Source: Alloscardovia criceti DSM 17774
Lineage (GTDB): Bacteria > Actinomycetota > Actinomycetes > Actinomycetales > Bifidobacteriaceae
DNA: 64,000 bases
Direction: 5' to 3'
NCBI RefSeq assembly: GCF_000376885.1
Contig: NZ_AQXR01000007.1
Location: forward strand, 62,001-126,000
This document shows, piece by piece, positions 45,979-54,652 of the stretch. Position 1 is the first letter of the stretch; the number at the start of each line of letters is the position of its first letter. The position numbers and the translations under genes were made by a program. Under the pieces are notes generated by a model that saw only the letters and a program-made list of their open reading frames with translations, made no database searches and was not told the origin of the DNA.

Positions 45979-45992
45979 TGGTACACGTACCA
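45979..45992. promoter_or_regulatory. Palindrome between regulator and gntP genes
   Basis: TGGTAC-AC-GTACCA, perfect 6-bp arms, lies eight bases outside the cdaR-like start codon in the divergent promoter region. It may be the binding site of that regulator; this is inferred from position only. Confidence 0.45.
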
Positions 45993-46099
45993 ATAATCAT
46001 GCCAAAACAATCCACAAAATGCGCCCCTATACCATAGCAGGACACCGCACAAAATTGACATAATAAAGAAACTGATTCAACGACGTCTCAGGAGGAAAC

Positions 46100-47416
46100 A
46101 TGACTATAACACTCATGTGGTGGGCCGCACTCATAGGACTAGCCCTCGCTATCGCACTCATACTGCTAAAACTCAATCCAACCTACTCCTTGTTACTTGG
46201 AACAATCGTAGGTTGCCTCATCGGCGGCGCAGGATTCTCCGGCACCATAGACATCGTTGTCTCCGGCGGACAAAGCGTCATGGGCACTATCATCCGCGTC
46301 CTTGCCGCAGGGGTCCTCGCGGGCGTCATGATGGAATCCGGAGCAGCAGACCAAATAGCCCGCGCCATCGTCACCAAACTTGGCGAAAGGCTCGCCATTT
46401 TCTCCCTCGCGCTCGCCACGATGATCATTTGCGCGGTAGGTGTATTCATTCCTGTCGCTGTGCTGATTGTGGCACCTATCGCGCTGGAAGTGGGAAACCG
46501 CATGGGTATTTCCAAGCTTGCTCTGCTGATTGCGCTGTCGGGTGGCGGTAAGGCGGGGAATATTATTTCGCCAAATCCAAACACCATTGCTGCGGCCTCC
46601 GGCTTTAGCTCTCAAAGTGAGCTTATTCAACCCTCTCAGGTTATGGTTGCCAGCTTTATCCCAGCCCTTTGTGGCCTGCTTATGGCTGTGTTGCTCGCCA
46701 GTCTGATGAAAAATCGCGGACGACTCGTGGCTGTGACAGATATCGATGAGAAATCGAATACTACCGAGAGCTCCGATAAAAAACTTCCATCCCTAGCCAC
46801 GTCATTTGTGGCTCCTGTGGTCGCCGTGGTTCTGCTGCTCATCAATCCGCTGGGTTCCATGCTGCATATCGAATTGCTGACGCAATTCCAAGTCGATGCC
46901 ATGTATATCCTGCCTTTTGCAGCCATTGTGGGTCTGCTAGCCATGGGGCAGATCCGTCACGTCCTTGAGTATTCCAAGGCTGGTCTCAATCGCATGGTGG
47001 ATGTGGTGCTCATTCTGATTGGTGCAGGTGCGGTCGGTTCCTTGATTACACACTCTGATTTGCCGCAGCAAATTGTCAATCTCATCAATTCCATGGGCGT
47101 TCCGGGCACGTTGCTGGCACCAATTTCTGGTATTTTGATGGCGGCAGCCACAGCATCCACCTCCACCGGTGTGATTTTGGGATCGCAGGCCTTTGGATCG
47201 TCCATTCTTTCCTTCGGTGTCAGCCGTTTAGCTGCAGCTGTTACTATGCAGGCAGGCGCTACAGTTATCGATGCTTTGCCGCAAGGAAATTACTTCCATG
47301 TCACGGGCAATGCCATGCATATGGATCTCAAAGAGCGTCTGAGCGTTGTGCCGTATGAGGCTCTGGTGGGCTTGACGATGACCATCGTGGCCACACTCAT
47401 GTATATCATTCTGTAA
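46100..47416 (+). CDS. GntP-family permease (gluconate/glycerate type)
   Basis: A 438-residue proton symporter with about 12 to 14 hydrophobic segments. GntP features: ALIGLALAIALILLKLNPTYSLLLGTIVGCLIGGAG at the N-terminus, IIRVLAAGVLAGVMMESGAADQIA, ALSGGGKAGNIISPNPNTIAAASGF, and C-terminal AAATASTSTGVILGSQ. Coupled to a downstream glycerate kinase (26-base gap) and a divergent CdaR-like regulator, it probably imports glycerate. Codon composition flips near 46400. Confidence 0.88.
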   Translation: MTITLMWWAALIGLALAIALILLKLNPTYSLLLGTIVGCLIGGAGFSGTIDIVVSGGQSVMGTIIRVLAAGVLAGVMMESGAADQIARAIVTKLGERLAIFSLALATMIICAVGVFIPVAVLIVAPIALEVGNRMGISKLALLIALSGGGKAGNIISPNPNTIAAASGFSSQSELIQPSQVMVASFIPALCGLLMAVLLASLMKNRGRLVAVTDIDEKSNTTESSDKKLPSLATSFVAPVVAVVLLLINPLGSMLHIELLTQFQVDAMYILPFAAIVGLLAMGQIRHVLEYSKAGLNRMVDVVLILIGAGAVGSLITHSDLPQQIVNLINSMGVPGTLLAPISGILMAAATASTSTGVILGSQAFGSSILSFGVSRLAAAVTMQAGATVIDALPQGNYFHVTGNAMHMDLKERLSVVPYEALVGLTMTIVATLMYIIL

Positions 47417-47442
47417 TTCTTTTCCACGGAAAGTAGACGATT

Positions 47443-48591
47443 ATGAAAATCATCGTAGCTCCAGATTCGTTTAAGGGAAGTCTAACGGCACAAGAGGCAG
47501 CCGATGCCATTGAAGTGGGTATTCGCAAGGTTATTTCCGATGCGGACATTGTCAAAGTGCCGATGGCCGATGGCGGGGAGGGGACCGTGCGTTCGCTTGT
47601 CGATGCCACGGGCGGGCGCCTCGTCACCGTGCCTGTGCTCAATCCTTTGGGGCAGCAGGTCGAAGCGGATTATGGCATCTTGGGAGATGGTACGACTGCT
47701 GTGATCGAAATGGCGGCAGCTTCGGGTATCCAATTCGTCGATGCGGAGACGAAAAATCCTCTCATTACCACTACGTATGGCACAGGGCAGCTCGTAAAGG
47801 ATGCCTTAGATAAAGGCGTGAGAAAAATTATCGTAGGCTTGGGCGGCTCGGCAACGAATGACGGTGGAGCGGGCATGGCGCAGGCGTTGGGTGCCAGCCT
47901 AGAGGATATCAATGGTCAGGAGCTGGATTTTGGCGGAGCGGCCTTGCTGAAGTTAGACTCCATCGACTGTACAAACCTCGATCCGCGACTGGAAAAGGTG
48001 GAAATTATTCTTGCCTCTGATGTGACCAATCCATTGACGGGTTTACGGGGCGCTTCGGCTGTGTTTGGACCGCAGAAGGGTGCCAACCCGCATATGGTGG
48101 AGCAACTCGATGATGCGCTCATCCATTACTCCAAGCTCATTCACGACCAGCTCGGACGTGATGTGCGCGATGTGCCGGGAGCTGGTGCAGCTGGTGGCCT
48201 GGGGGCAGGATTTCTTGCCTTTACTCATGCTGTGATGAGACCGGGCATTGAAATCGTTGTAGAAGCCACCAAGCTTAAGGACAAGGCGGTGGATGCGCAG
48301 CTGTGTATCACAGGTGAAGGTGGAATTGACTATCAAACGCAATTTGGCAAAACGCCGCTGGGCACGGCTCAAGCGGTGAAAAGTGTGGCACCGCAAAGTT
48401 GTGTGGTTGCCATCGCAGGCAACGTGGGGCAGGGCATCGAATGCCTGTATGATCTGGGTATTGACGCGATTTTTGGCATTATGCCGGGCGTAGCGACTAT
48501 GCAAGATGCCATCGAGCAGGCGAGTGCGAATCTGTCACGCACGGCTGAAAACGTGGTACGTCTGGTGGTGGCCCAGCAGAAGTTGGACTAG
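47443..48591 (+). CDS. garK: Glycerate kinase (GarK/GlxK family)
   Basis: Phosphorylates glycerate with ATP, feeding lower glycolysis; 382 residues. It opens IVAPDSFKGSLTAQEAADAIEVG, the family signature. VPMADGGEGTVRSLVDATGG, GLGGSATNDGGAGMAQALGA and PGAGAAGGLGAGFLAF are further conserved glycine-rich motifs. Same strand as the GntP permease, in one operon. GGAAAG sits upstream of the ATG. Whether the product is 2- or 3-phosphoglycerate cannot be read from the sequence. Confidence 0.94.
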   Translation: MKIIVAPDSFKGSLTAQEAADAIEVGIRKVISDADIVKVPMADGGEGTVRSLVDATGGRLVTVPVLNPLGQQVEADYGILGDGTTAVIEMAAASGIQFVDAETKNPLITTTYGTGQLVKDALDKGVRKIIVGLGGSATNDGGAGMAQALGASLEDINGQELDFGGAALLKLDSIDCTNLDPRLEKVEIILASDVTNPLTGLRGASAVFGPQKGANPHMVEQLDDALIHYSKLIHDQLGRDVRDVPGAGAAGGLGAGFLAFTHAVMRPGIEIVVEATKLKDKAVDAQLCITGEGGIDYQTQFGKTPLGTAQAVKSVAPQSCVVAIAGNVGQGIECLYDLGIDAIFGIMPGVATMQDAIEQASANLSRTAENVVRLVVAQQKLD

Positions 48592-48630
48592 GCTTTCCTA
48601 TCCACATAGAGTGCACTCTTTCCCCAATAA

Positions 48631-48678
48631 ACCCAAGAACCGTGGACCCGAATATTTCAGGATCCACGGTTCTTGGGT
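48631..48678. terminator. Hairpin between garK and hexuloisomerase genes
   Basis: Arms 48631-48646 and 48663-48678 pair perfectly over 16 bp with a 16-base loop. It lies between convergent operons, so it is probably a bidirectional terminator. Confidence 0.75.
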
Positions 48679-48794
48679 AATGGAAGAAAGTTTATGGAGA
48701 GTTTCGAAGACTTACATGCCGTGCGGTGAGTATGTGATTCTTCGAAACGAGTTTAGTTATGAGTTTTTACGCGCACTCAGTTTTCTCGACGTTT

Positions 48795-49340
48795 TTACTC
48801 TACGTTGGCGTGAGCGGCCTGAGCCTGGCTATCGGATACGTTATCGCGACGCGAGATCATCAAGCAGAGTACGTCCAAAGCAATGTGCACACTCTGGTCG
48901 AAGAGTGAGCTCAAGAGCTGGACGGAGCCACCTGCCTCGCCCTTGACGCGACCAGGCACCGTGATGACGGCATCGGCTGTCTGAGCCAGGGGAGACTCTG
49001 GCTTAGAAGTAACAGCGATGACTTTCACGCCGAGCTTCTGTGCGGCCTCGGCATCTTCGACAGTGCGACGGGTGGTGCCGGAGCCGGAGATGGCAAGCAA
49101 TACATCGCCTTCGTGCATGGATGGGCAAATGGTTTCGCCCATCATGTAGCTGGTATAGCCGATGTGCATCATGCGCATAGCGAAGCTGCGTGCCTGGAAT
49201 CCGGAGCGTCCCTCACCCGCTGCGTACACGCGAGTGCCGCGCGTGATAATATCGCGTGCATTGGTGATGTCCTGCTCGTCCATGCGTGCAATAACGCCTG
49301 AAATTTCTTCTAAAACGGTATCAATAATGCGTTCTGTCAT
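48795..49340 (-). CDS. hxlB: 6-phospho-3-hexuloisomerase (SIS domain)
   Basis: A 181-residue sugar isomerase. In the ribulose-monophosphate route this family converts arabino-3-hexulose-6-phosphate to fructose-6-phosphate. Family pattern: AAGEGRSGFQARSFAMRMMHIGYTSYMMGET, then LLAISGSGTTRRTVEDAEAAQKLG and VTSKPESPLAQTADAVITVPG. Loop GSVQLLSSLFDQSVHIALDVLCLM carries the conserved Glu/Gln-His region. ATG 49340 follows AGAAGGATG. Last gene of the LacI-type operon, immediately after the hxlA-like gene. Confidence 0.88.
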   Translation of the reverse strand: MTERIIDTVLEEISGVIARMDEQDITNARDIITRGTRVYAAGEGRSGFQARSFAMRMMHIGYTSYMMGETICPSMHEGDVLLAISGSGTTRRTVEDAEAAQKLGVKVIAVTSKPESPLAQTADAVITVPGRVKGEAGGSVQLLSSLFDQSVHIALDVLCLMISRRDNVSDSQAQAAHANVE

Positions 49341-49386
49341 TATTATCATCCTTCTGTGTTGTTGAAAAATTTAGTAATGCAATCGC

Positions 49387-50007
49387 TTAGTGCATCAATT
49401 GCTTGCAATCAGCACAAGCCTGCGCGATGTCATCTGCCTTGGTAATGGCCGATCCCATGACCACGATTTCCACGCCTTCGGCGCTGAGATCCGCCACGTG
49501 CTCCGGCTTGATGCCGCCTGCAATTGCGATGTGCTGAATCTGTGGGAAGCGTGCCTTGAAAGCGCGAACCTGCTGGGCAGGATTGGTGGTGTCTCCGGAG
49601 TCCACGGAGGTGTGGAGGCAATACACCGCGTTTTCAAAATCGCTCATCTGAGCAATGCGCTCGTCATCGCATTCCAGCAGGTCGAGCATTAAGGTAGCGC
49701 TGTGCTTGCGTGCCACGTCGTAGCAGGCTTCTAAGGTGCTATGAGATGCTGAAGCCATGGCTGTGAAATATGCGAAACCAGTCGAGCAGGCGAGCTCAGC
49801 CTCGTAAGCACCCTCATCGCTCACCTTCATGTCGGCAAGAATTTCGGAGGAGCTGCTTGCCTTCACGAGATTATTAAGTTGTGAGATACCAAATTCCTTG
49901 ACGAGAGAAGTACCGACCTCAATGATATCGGCGTGCCCGTTGAGTTTCTCAATCATTTCCTCAGCACGATCGAGAGAAACGCGATCGATAGCAACTTGTA
50001 ATTTCAT
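49387..50007 (-). CDS. hxlA: Hexulose-6-phosphate synthase-like protein (OMPDC superfamily)
   Basis: A 206-residue TIM barrel of the orotidine-5'-phosphate decarboxylase superfamily. HPS members condense formaldehyde with ribulose-5-phosphate, or run the reverse; KGPDC members decarboxylate 3-keto-gulonate-6-phosphate. Seen here: MKLQVAIDRVSLDRAEEM, the metal/catalytic D-x-K-x-x-D motif in ILADMKVSDEGAYEA, LHTSVDSGDTT and IAGGIKPEHV. The GAYEA after the motif favours HPS over KGPDC. ATG 50007 follows AAGGAG. It is paired with hxlB, as in RuMP gene pairs. Which reaction runs in vivo is open. Confidence 0.8.
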   Translation of the reverse strand: MKLQVAIDRVSLDRAEEMIEKLNGHADIIEVGTSLVKEFGISQLNNLVKASSSSEILADMKVSDEGAYEAELACSTGFAYFTAMASASHSTLEACYDVARKHSATLMLDLLECDDERIAQMSDFENAVYCLHTSVDSGDTTNPAQQVRAFKARFPQIQHIAIAGGIKPEHVADLSAEGVEIVVMGSAITKADDIAQACADCKQLMH

Positions 50008-50217
50008 ATATCTCCTTAAATTATGGTGGATTACTCCACAAAACATCAAACTCAGCAAACCCAGAAAACTCTGCAAACCCAGCAAAGCGTGTTTAGAGAG
50101 AACCGTGCCGTTTTCTTGCCACAAGTTGTCGTTTTGGCGTTACCGTTACGGGGCAAAGGGCATCGCGCAGGAATTCTTTAGAATCAGCAGGAATCAGCAT
50201 GATGCCCAGTTTTCACA

Positions 50218-51192
50218 TTAGGAAAGCGTTACAGTTTTGCGTTCAGAATTTTCGATAAATTCCTGTAGCTGCTCAGGTCGAGGCAATCCTTCGGAATCCG
50301 AAATATTCGTTACCTGTAGTGCTCCGATGGCGTTCGCGCGCTCTAGGACCTTTTCTTCGGAAAGATTCTCGAGCAAGCCAGTAATTACGCCCGCTGCGAA
50401 GCCGTCGCCCGCGCCTACGGTATCCACGACTTCGACTTGGAAGCTAGGTACGACAACCTTCTTGACCGAACCGTCTTCAGTCTTTTCATACAGAGCTGAG
50501 CCCTGGTCGCCAAGCTTAATGATGATGGTCTGGATGCCCATGCCGAGGTAGAACTCAGCAATTTCATCTGGGGAGTTCAGACCGCTAAAGAGCTGAGCTT
50601 CCTCCAAACCGGGCATAAACAAATCAGAAAGCTGTGCGATGCGGTGTGTGGCCTCAATCATCTCTTCCTGGCTGATCCACAAGGTCGGGCGCGGATTTGG
50701 GTCAAAACTGATCAGCACATGATGCTCACGAGCCTTCTTGATGAGCTCCACCACGGTGTCGTAGGTATTTGGCGTCAAAGCGCAGAAAATACCGGTGACG
50801 TGGAGGATCTTGACACCCTCAAAGTCCAAGGATTCTACGATTTCCTTCGAAGTTTGGGAAGCGGCAGAACCCGAGCGGAAATAGATAACCTTAGGATCGC
50901 CGGTAGGAGACTTCACCTTCAACTGGTATCCAGTAGCCGCATGAGAGCTGCGCTGGATATGATCCGTGGCAATGCCGCTGTTGTTCATGTAATCAATGAT
51001 GAGATCGCCCTGCCAATCATTGCCCAGAGTGGTGACGTACTCAATGCTGTGGTTGAGACGAGCGACGCCGATGGCTACATTAAACTCAGCTCCTGCCATC
51101 TGGCGAGGAAGAGTGCGAGCCTCCATATATGTTTCTGGTGAATCGGCGATAAGATTAACCATTGGTTCGCCGATTGTCATTACTTCTACCAT
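50218..51192 (-). CDS. PfkB-family sugar kinase
   Basis: A 324-residue ribokinase-fold kinase, closest in pattern to 2-keto-3-deoxygluconate and fructokinase-like members. The N-terminus reads TIGEPMVNLIADSPETYMEAR, with MAGAEFNVAIGVARL. The C-terminal PfkB signature is VEVVDTVGAGDGFAAGVITGLL, holding the anion hole and the catalytic Asp. It lies between the isomerase and hxlA genes in one transcriptional direction. The substrate is presumably the sugar or sugar acid brought in by the operon's permease. Confidence 0.88.
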   Translation of the reverse strand: MVEVMTIGEPMVNLIADSPETYMEARTLPRQMAGAEFNVAIGVARLNHSIEYVTTLGNDWQGDLIIDYMNNSGIATDHIQRSSHAATGYQLKVKSPTGDPKVIYFRSGSAASQTSKEIVESLDFEGVKILHVTGIFCALTPNTYDTVVELIKKAREHHVLISFDPNPRPTLWISQEEMIEATHRIAQLSDLFMPGLEEAQLFSGLNSPDEIAEFYLGMGIQTIIIKLGDQGSALYEKTEDGSVKKVVVPSFQVEVVDTVGAGDGFAAGVITGLLENLSEEKVLERANAIGALQVTNISDSEGLPRPEQLQEFIENSERKTVTLS

Positions 51193-51239
51193 GTGAAATC
51201 TAATCCTTTATAAACCGTAAAACCTTGAAATTGTCGTAA

Positions 51240-51986
51240 TTACTTGGCTGCCTCTTGCACGAGAGCAATTTCCGTGCTGATGGTCTGATCATCACTAATT
51301 GGATATTCAATAAACACAGGCACATCGTCACCCAGTGCGGACATCATTGGCTTCCAATTAATACGACCGTCCTCCAGCATGACTGTATGCAGATCCTGCT
51401 CTGCGAAGCTGCCTTGGATATTCTTGATATGGAAAATGGTGATGGAATTCTTTAATTCCTCGAAAGCCTGCTCAGGCTCGCCATTTTGCCAGAACCAATT
51501 ACCCAAATCGAAGGTGTAGCCGATAGCACTGGCATTGTCTGCGATGTTTTTGAGCGAAGCACGCGTGCAATCCATCGTGCCGTTCTTATTAGTTTGGTCA
51601 TTTTCGATGGACAGCGTCACATCGTATTGTGCAGCCAGCTTGTCCAGCAGGGCCAAAGTTTCAGCCGAAGCTGTGTCGATGTCGCCTTGATTGAACTTTG
51701 CATCCACGATGCCCATAGTCTGAGCCTCCTGAAGGAAGAGCTCGAAATCTGGATGAGGAGCATCTTTGATGACGATGGATTCCGGCACGGAATAATACAG
51801 TGTCATATTAAGTGCACGTGCAACATCCCTGATGGCGGTTAGTTCTTGAGCGTCGGTAATGTACTCGCGACGTACCTGAGCCAAGTGGATGCCCTGATCT
51901 GCGATACGAGCCAGTAATGAAGACTGCGCGACGCCTGCTTGCAATTCAGTCATATACACCAAAGTATTAATGCCGATATTCTTCAT
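51240..51986 (-). CDS. Sugar phosphate isomerase/epimerase (xylose-isomerase-like TIM barrel)
   Basis: A 248-residue protein of the AP-endonuclease-2/xylose-isomerase-like barrel family, which includes hydroxypyruvate isomerase and ketohexose 3-epimerases. It starts MKNIGINTLVYMTEL at ATG 51986 behind AAAGGA. Metal-ligand candidates include the Glu of LSIENDQTN, the Asp of YTFDLGNWFW, the His of IFHIKNIQG and the Glu near the C-terminus (VFIEYP). It overlaps no neighbour, with 36 bases to the permease. The reaction is unassigned; an epimerase or isomerase acting before the kinase is plausible. Confidence 0.8.
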   Translation of the reverse strand: MKNIGINTLVYMTELQAGVAQSSLLARIADQGIHLAQVRREYITDAQELTAIRDVARALNMTLYYSVPESIVIKDAPHPDFELFLQEAQTMGIVDAKFNQGDIDTASAETLALLDKLAAQYDVTLSIENDQTNKNGTMDCTRASLKNIADNASAIGYTFDLGNWFWQNGEPEQAFEELKNSITIFHIKNIQGSFAEQDLHTVMLEDGRINWKPMMSALGDDVPVFIEYPISDDQTISTEIALVQEAAK

Positions 51987-52022
51987 GAGAAAATCCTTTA
52001 CGTTGAAAAACGAGAACAATAA

Positions 52023-53342
52023 CTAGAACAACAAAAGAGCTGCAGCTGCCATAATTGGTACGGTTGCAATCCAGTACACAGGAACGCCGGTTTTGAGGAA
52101 CTTTTGTGGCTGCACGCCTACGTATTCCACGGCCCACATGTTCCAGGATTGGGTGACGCAAGCCGAAATGCAGGTCATGGATGGTACTACGAGCAATGCG
52201 AAGAGGAACCATGCGTTGAAAACGCCCATGCCCATGAGGATGCTGATGACGGCAGAGCCTGCGCCGTACAATTCCAACGGTCCTCGGAAGAGTGCGAGTG
52301 GTGCGAGGATGCACACGGCGATGGCGAGAATCATTTCGTTGTTTGGCACGATGGAGGTCAACGCCGGGCCAAAATCAGCCATAACGGTAACGGCTGCGTG
52401 CTGGAAGAAGCGCAGAACGAGCAGCATGATGATCAGGCTTCCGATATCACCGATAGCGGTCTTCGCGCTGCTGTTGAGGATAGACACGAAGCCCTTGTAA
52501 GTGCGCATGTGGCCAGTACCCCAGAAAGCAATCAAACTGGCGAGGAAGAGAGCTGGTACGGAATCCCAGTGGAAGAGAATGCTCAGGGCTACAGGAACGA
52601 TAGGAAGGATGTAGGTCCAGATTGGAACCTGTGGAATGTCCTGCTCGTCACTGCCTTCGAGCTCGTATGGCTGGCCGTTTTTAATAGCCTTGGAATTGAG
52701 CAAAATAAAGATAATGACGGCAATCATCTGGATAACGAGTGCGGAAATGCCGAAGCGCAGATAGTGGTTGCCCCATTCGACCACTTGTCCGTCTGGAGAA
52801 TTGTAGCCCTGATAGAAGGCGGCGAACTGTACGAAAAGCACGCTGTTGATCCACATAGCTGCGCCGATAGACAAGGTGAAAACCGGCACGGCAATATGCT
52901 TTGGAACGCCGATACGACCCATGATTGGGAAAAGAATAACACCCACAGCAATTGCAGAACCTACGCCATAAGCACTGGTGAAGATTAAGCAGGTCACCAA
53001 GGCTACTGCGATAGTTGCGAGAATAGGATTCTTCTCACCAATCTTTGCGGTGCGATAGGAAATAGAGGCAGCGATGCCGGTATCTACCAAAACGCGACCG
53101 AACCAAGCGCCACAGATAATCTGAACGATTGTAGAACCGTATGTTAAGGCTGGCTCGGCAAAGGTTTCTTGAACGACGTCAAACGGTTCGCCCACGCCAA
53201 AAGGAATGCCTAAGAAATAAACTGCCGTCCACACTAACGTCAGGATAAAGAAACCAATAGTTAAATTACCGCCGCGCATTGCGTATACGATGAAACATCC
53301 AAAGGATACAACCAGCAGTAAACCCATAACCCAAAGAATCAT
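52023..53342 (-). CDS. Ion-transporter-superfamily permease (GntP/CitMHS-like)
   Basis: A 439-residue membrane protein with about 12 hydrophobic segments. It begins MILWVMGLLLVVSFGCFIVYAM. Inner motifs are IVQIICGAWFGRVLVDTGIAASISY and a long hydrophobic run with GVGSAIAVGVILFPIMGRIGVP; such glycine-rich hairpins are typical of sugar-acid permeases of this superfamily. ATG 53342 has AGGGAG upstream. First gene of the operon facing lacI, with operator-like repeats between. The substrate is unknown, likely a hexulose or a sugar acid. Confidence 0.78.
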   Translation of the reverse strand: MILWVMGLLLVVSFGCFIVYAMRGGNLTIGFFILTLVWTAVYFLGIPFGVGEPFDVVQETFAEPALTYGSTIVQIICGAWFGRVLVDTGIAASISYRTAKIGEKNPILATIAVALVTCLIFTSAYGVGSAIAVGVILFPIMGRIGVPKHIAVPVFTLSIGAAMWINSVLFVQFAAFYQGYNSPDGQVVEWGNHYLRFGISALVIQMIAVIIFILLNSKAIKNGQPYELEGSDEQDIPQVPIWTYILPIVPVALSILFHWDSVPALFLASLIAFWGTGHMRTYKGFVSILNSSAKTAIGDIGSLIIMLLVLRFFQHAAVTVMADFGPALTSIVPNNEMILAIAVCILAPLALFRGPLELYGAGSAVISILMGMGVFNAWFLFALLVVPSMTCISACVTQSWNMWAVEYVGVQPQKFLKTGVPVYWIATVPIMAAAALLLF

Positions 53343-53401
53343 TTGCTCTCCCTCGAGCTCACAGAATGCTTTGTGCAATCTTACCATTACAAATTACAAA
53401 A

Positions 53402-53428
53402 GTGTACCGATTAACGAAACCGGTACAC
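53402..53428. promoter_or_regulatory. LacI-type operator, inverted repeat
   Basis: GTGTACCG at 53402-53409 and CGGTACAC at 53421-53428 are perfect inverted arms around 11 bases. It lies 60 bases upstream of the permease start, in the gap between the operon and its lacI gene. A third copy of the half-site lies at 53449. Confidence 0.7.
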
Positions 53429-53448
53429 AACAAGGTATCACGAAGTTT

Positions 53449-53464
53449 GTGTACCGGTAAACAC
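53449..53464. promoter_or_regulatory. LacI-type operator, second site
   Basis: GTGTACCGGTAAACAC is a near-palindrome sharing GTGTACCG with the site at 53402. The two sites are about 40 bp apart, so cooperative repression is possible. A G7 run follows at 53476-53482. Confidence 0.65.
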
Positions 53465-53557
53465 GGCGTGTCGCAGGGGGGGTAATGCAGATTATTAATA
53501 AAAGTAATTCAAAGGGAAAATTCGTGACGAACGCCAATAATGGCTCCAAAACCCGAA

Positions 53558-54652
53558 TTAACGCACCTCTAGGGTCGAAGGCAATTTAAATAACTTTACG
53601 GGCACTTCAATATACTGAAAATCGCTCGATGTATTGTTATATATACGCTCGCACAGCAATTCGGTCGCCTGCGCACCCATGTCGATAGGGCTTTGATCGA
53701 GACAGGTAATGCCGCGACCGCTAAAACGTGCCCATGTCTCCTGAGCGAAGGCACACAAACCAAATTTGTCGTCTTTCATGAGCGGATACGCTACCATTAC
53801 ATCGCGCACGGCTTCATCATTATTCGCAAAAATGCAGATTTTATGCCCCTGGTAGGTGTGAATAATGCGCTCGATATCGTCATGCAACTGGTCCAAGTCG
53901 TTGTGATAGACAAGCACTTCACCGGTGATGTCATACCTGTGCAGGGCCTCTTGAAAGGCTTCCACGCGGGTGAAACGTGTGGAAATGCCTGCGTAAGGCT
54001 GAGTGACGAAAACTATGAGATCAAAACCCTGTTCTGTAAGATGTTGCATCATATCCATAACGCCACGGTGATTATCGCTGACCACAGTATTGCACGCTTT
54101 TGAAGTGTTTTCTATGAAACGATCAAGCAAAACCACAGGCTTATGGTGTGGATCGGTAAGATAGTTTTGGATGTACTCATCGTTATTTCCAACGGTGTTG
54201 ATAATCAAACCGTCCACCTGCACATCCAAGAGGGACTCAATATTTGAACGCTCAATCGCTGGATTATCATCGGAATCACTGACAAGCAGTTGGACGCCGT
54301 GAGCTCGAGTGGTTTGCTGAATTCCTTTAAGGAGCTGAGAGCTGAAAGGATTTCCAATATTAGAAATTGCCACGCCGAGCATTTTGCTAGTCTGAGACTT
54401 AAGCCCTTGTGCCATGCGATTTGGGCGGTAGCCAAGCTCGTGGATGATGTTTTGAATGCGATTTTTCGTCTGGTCAGACATGTAGCCGTATTCGCCGTGG
54501 AGAAAACGCGAAATCGTAGTCTTGGATACTCCCGCAGCTCGCGCCACATCATTCATGCTAACTTTGCCGGTTTTAGTACGAAATTTGGAATGTGTTTGCG
54601 GTGTATCCATAGGATGGTTAGGTTCAGAAGTGTTAGATTGGAGAGCGTTCAC
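53558..54652 (-). CDS. LacI-family transcriptional regulator
   Basis: A 364-residue repressor of the LacI/GalR family. The helix-turn-helix with hinge is KVSMNDVARAAGVSKTTISRFLHGEYGYMSDQTKNRIQNIIHELGYRPNRMAQGLKS. The periplasmic-binding-type core follows (MLGVAISNIGNPFSSQLLKGI, DGLIINTVGNN, VVLLDRFIEN). It is encoded upstream of, and in the same direction as, the permease-to-hxlB operon. The gap of 215 bases holds matching palindromes. By position it is the local regulator; the inducer would be the operon's sugar or a phosphate of it. Confidence 0.93.
   Translation of the reverse strand: MNALQSNTSEPNHPMDTPQTHSKFRTKTGKVSMNDVARAAGVSKTTISRFLHGEYGYMSDQTKNRIQNIIHELGYRPNRMAQGLKSQTSKMLGVAISNIGNPFSSQLLKGIQQTTRAHGVQLLVSDSDDNPAIERSNIESLLDVQVDGLIINTVGNNDEYIQNYLTDPHHKPVVLLDRFIENTSKACNTVVSDNHRGVMDMMQHLTEQGFDLIVFVTQPYAGISTRFTRVEAFQEALHRYDITGEVLVYHNDLDQLHDDIERIIHTYQGHKICIFANNDEAVRDVMVAYPLMKDDKFGLCAFAQETWARFSGRGITCLDQSPIDMGAQATELLCERIYNNTSSDFQYIEVPVKLFKLPSTLEVR

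Noticed and set aside
48506..48946. 146-codon plus-strand frame between garK and hxlB
   Set aside because: It overlaps the 3' ends of both genes and a terminator hairpin, and its Arg/Ser-rich translation looks non-coding.
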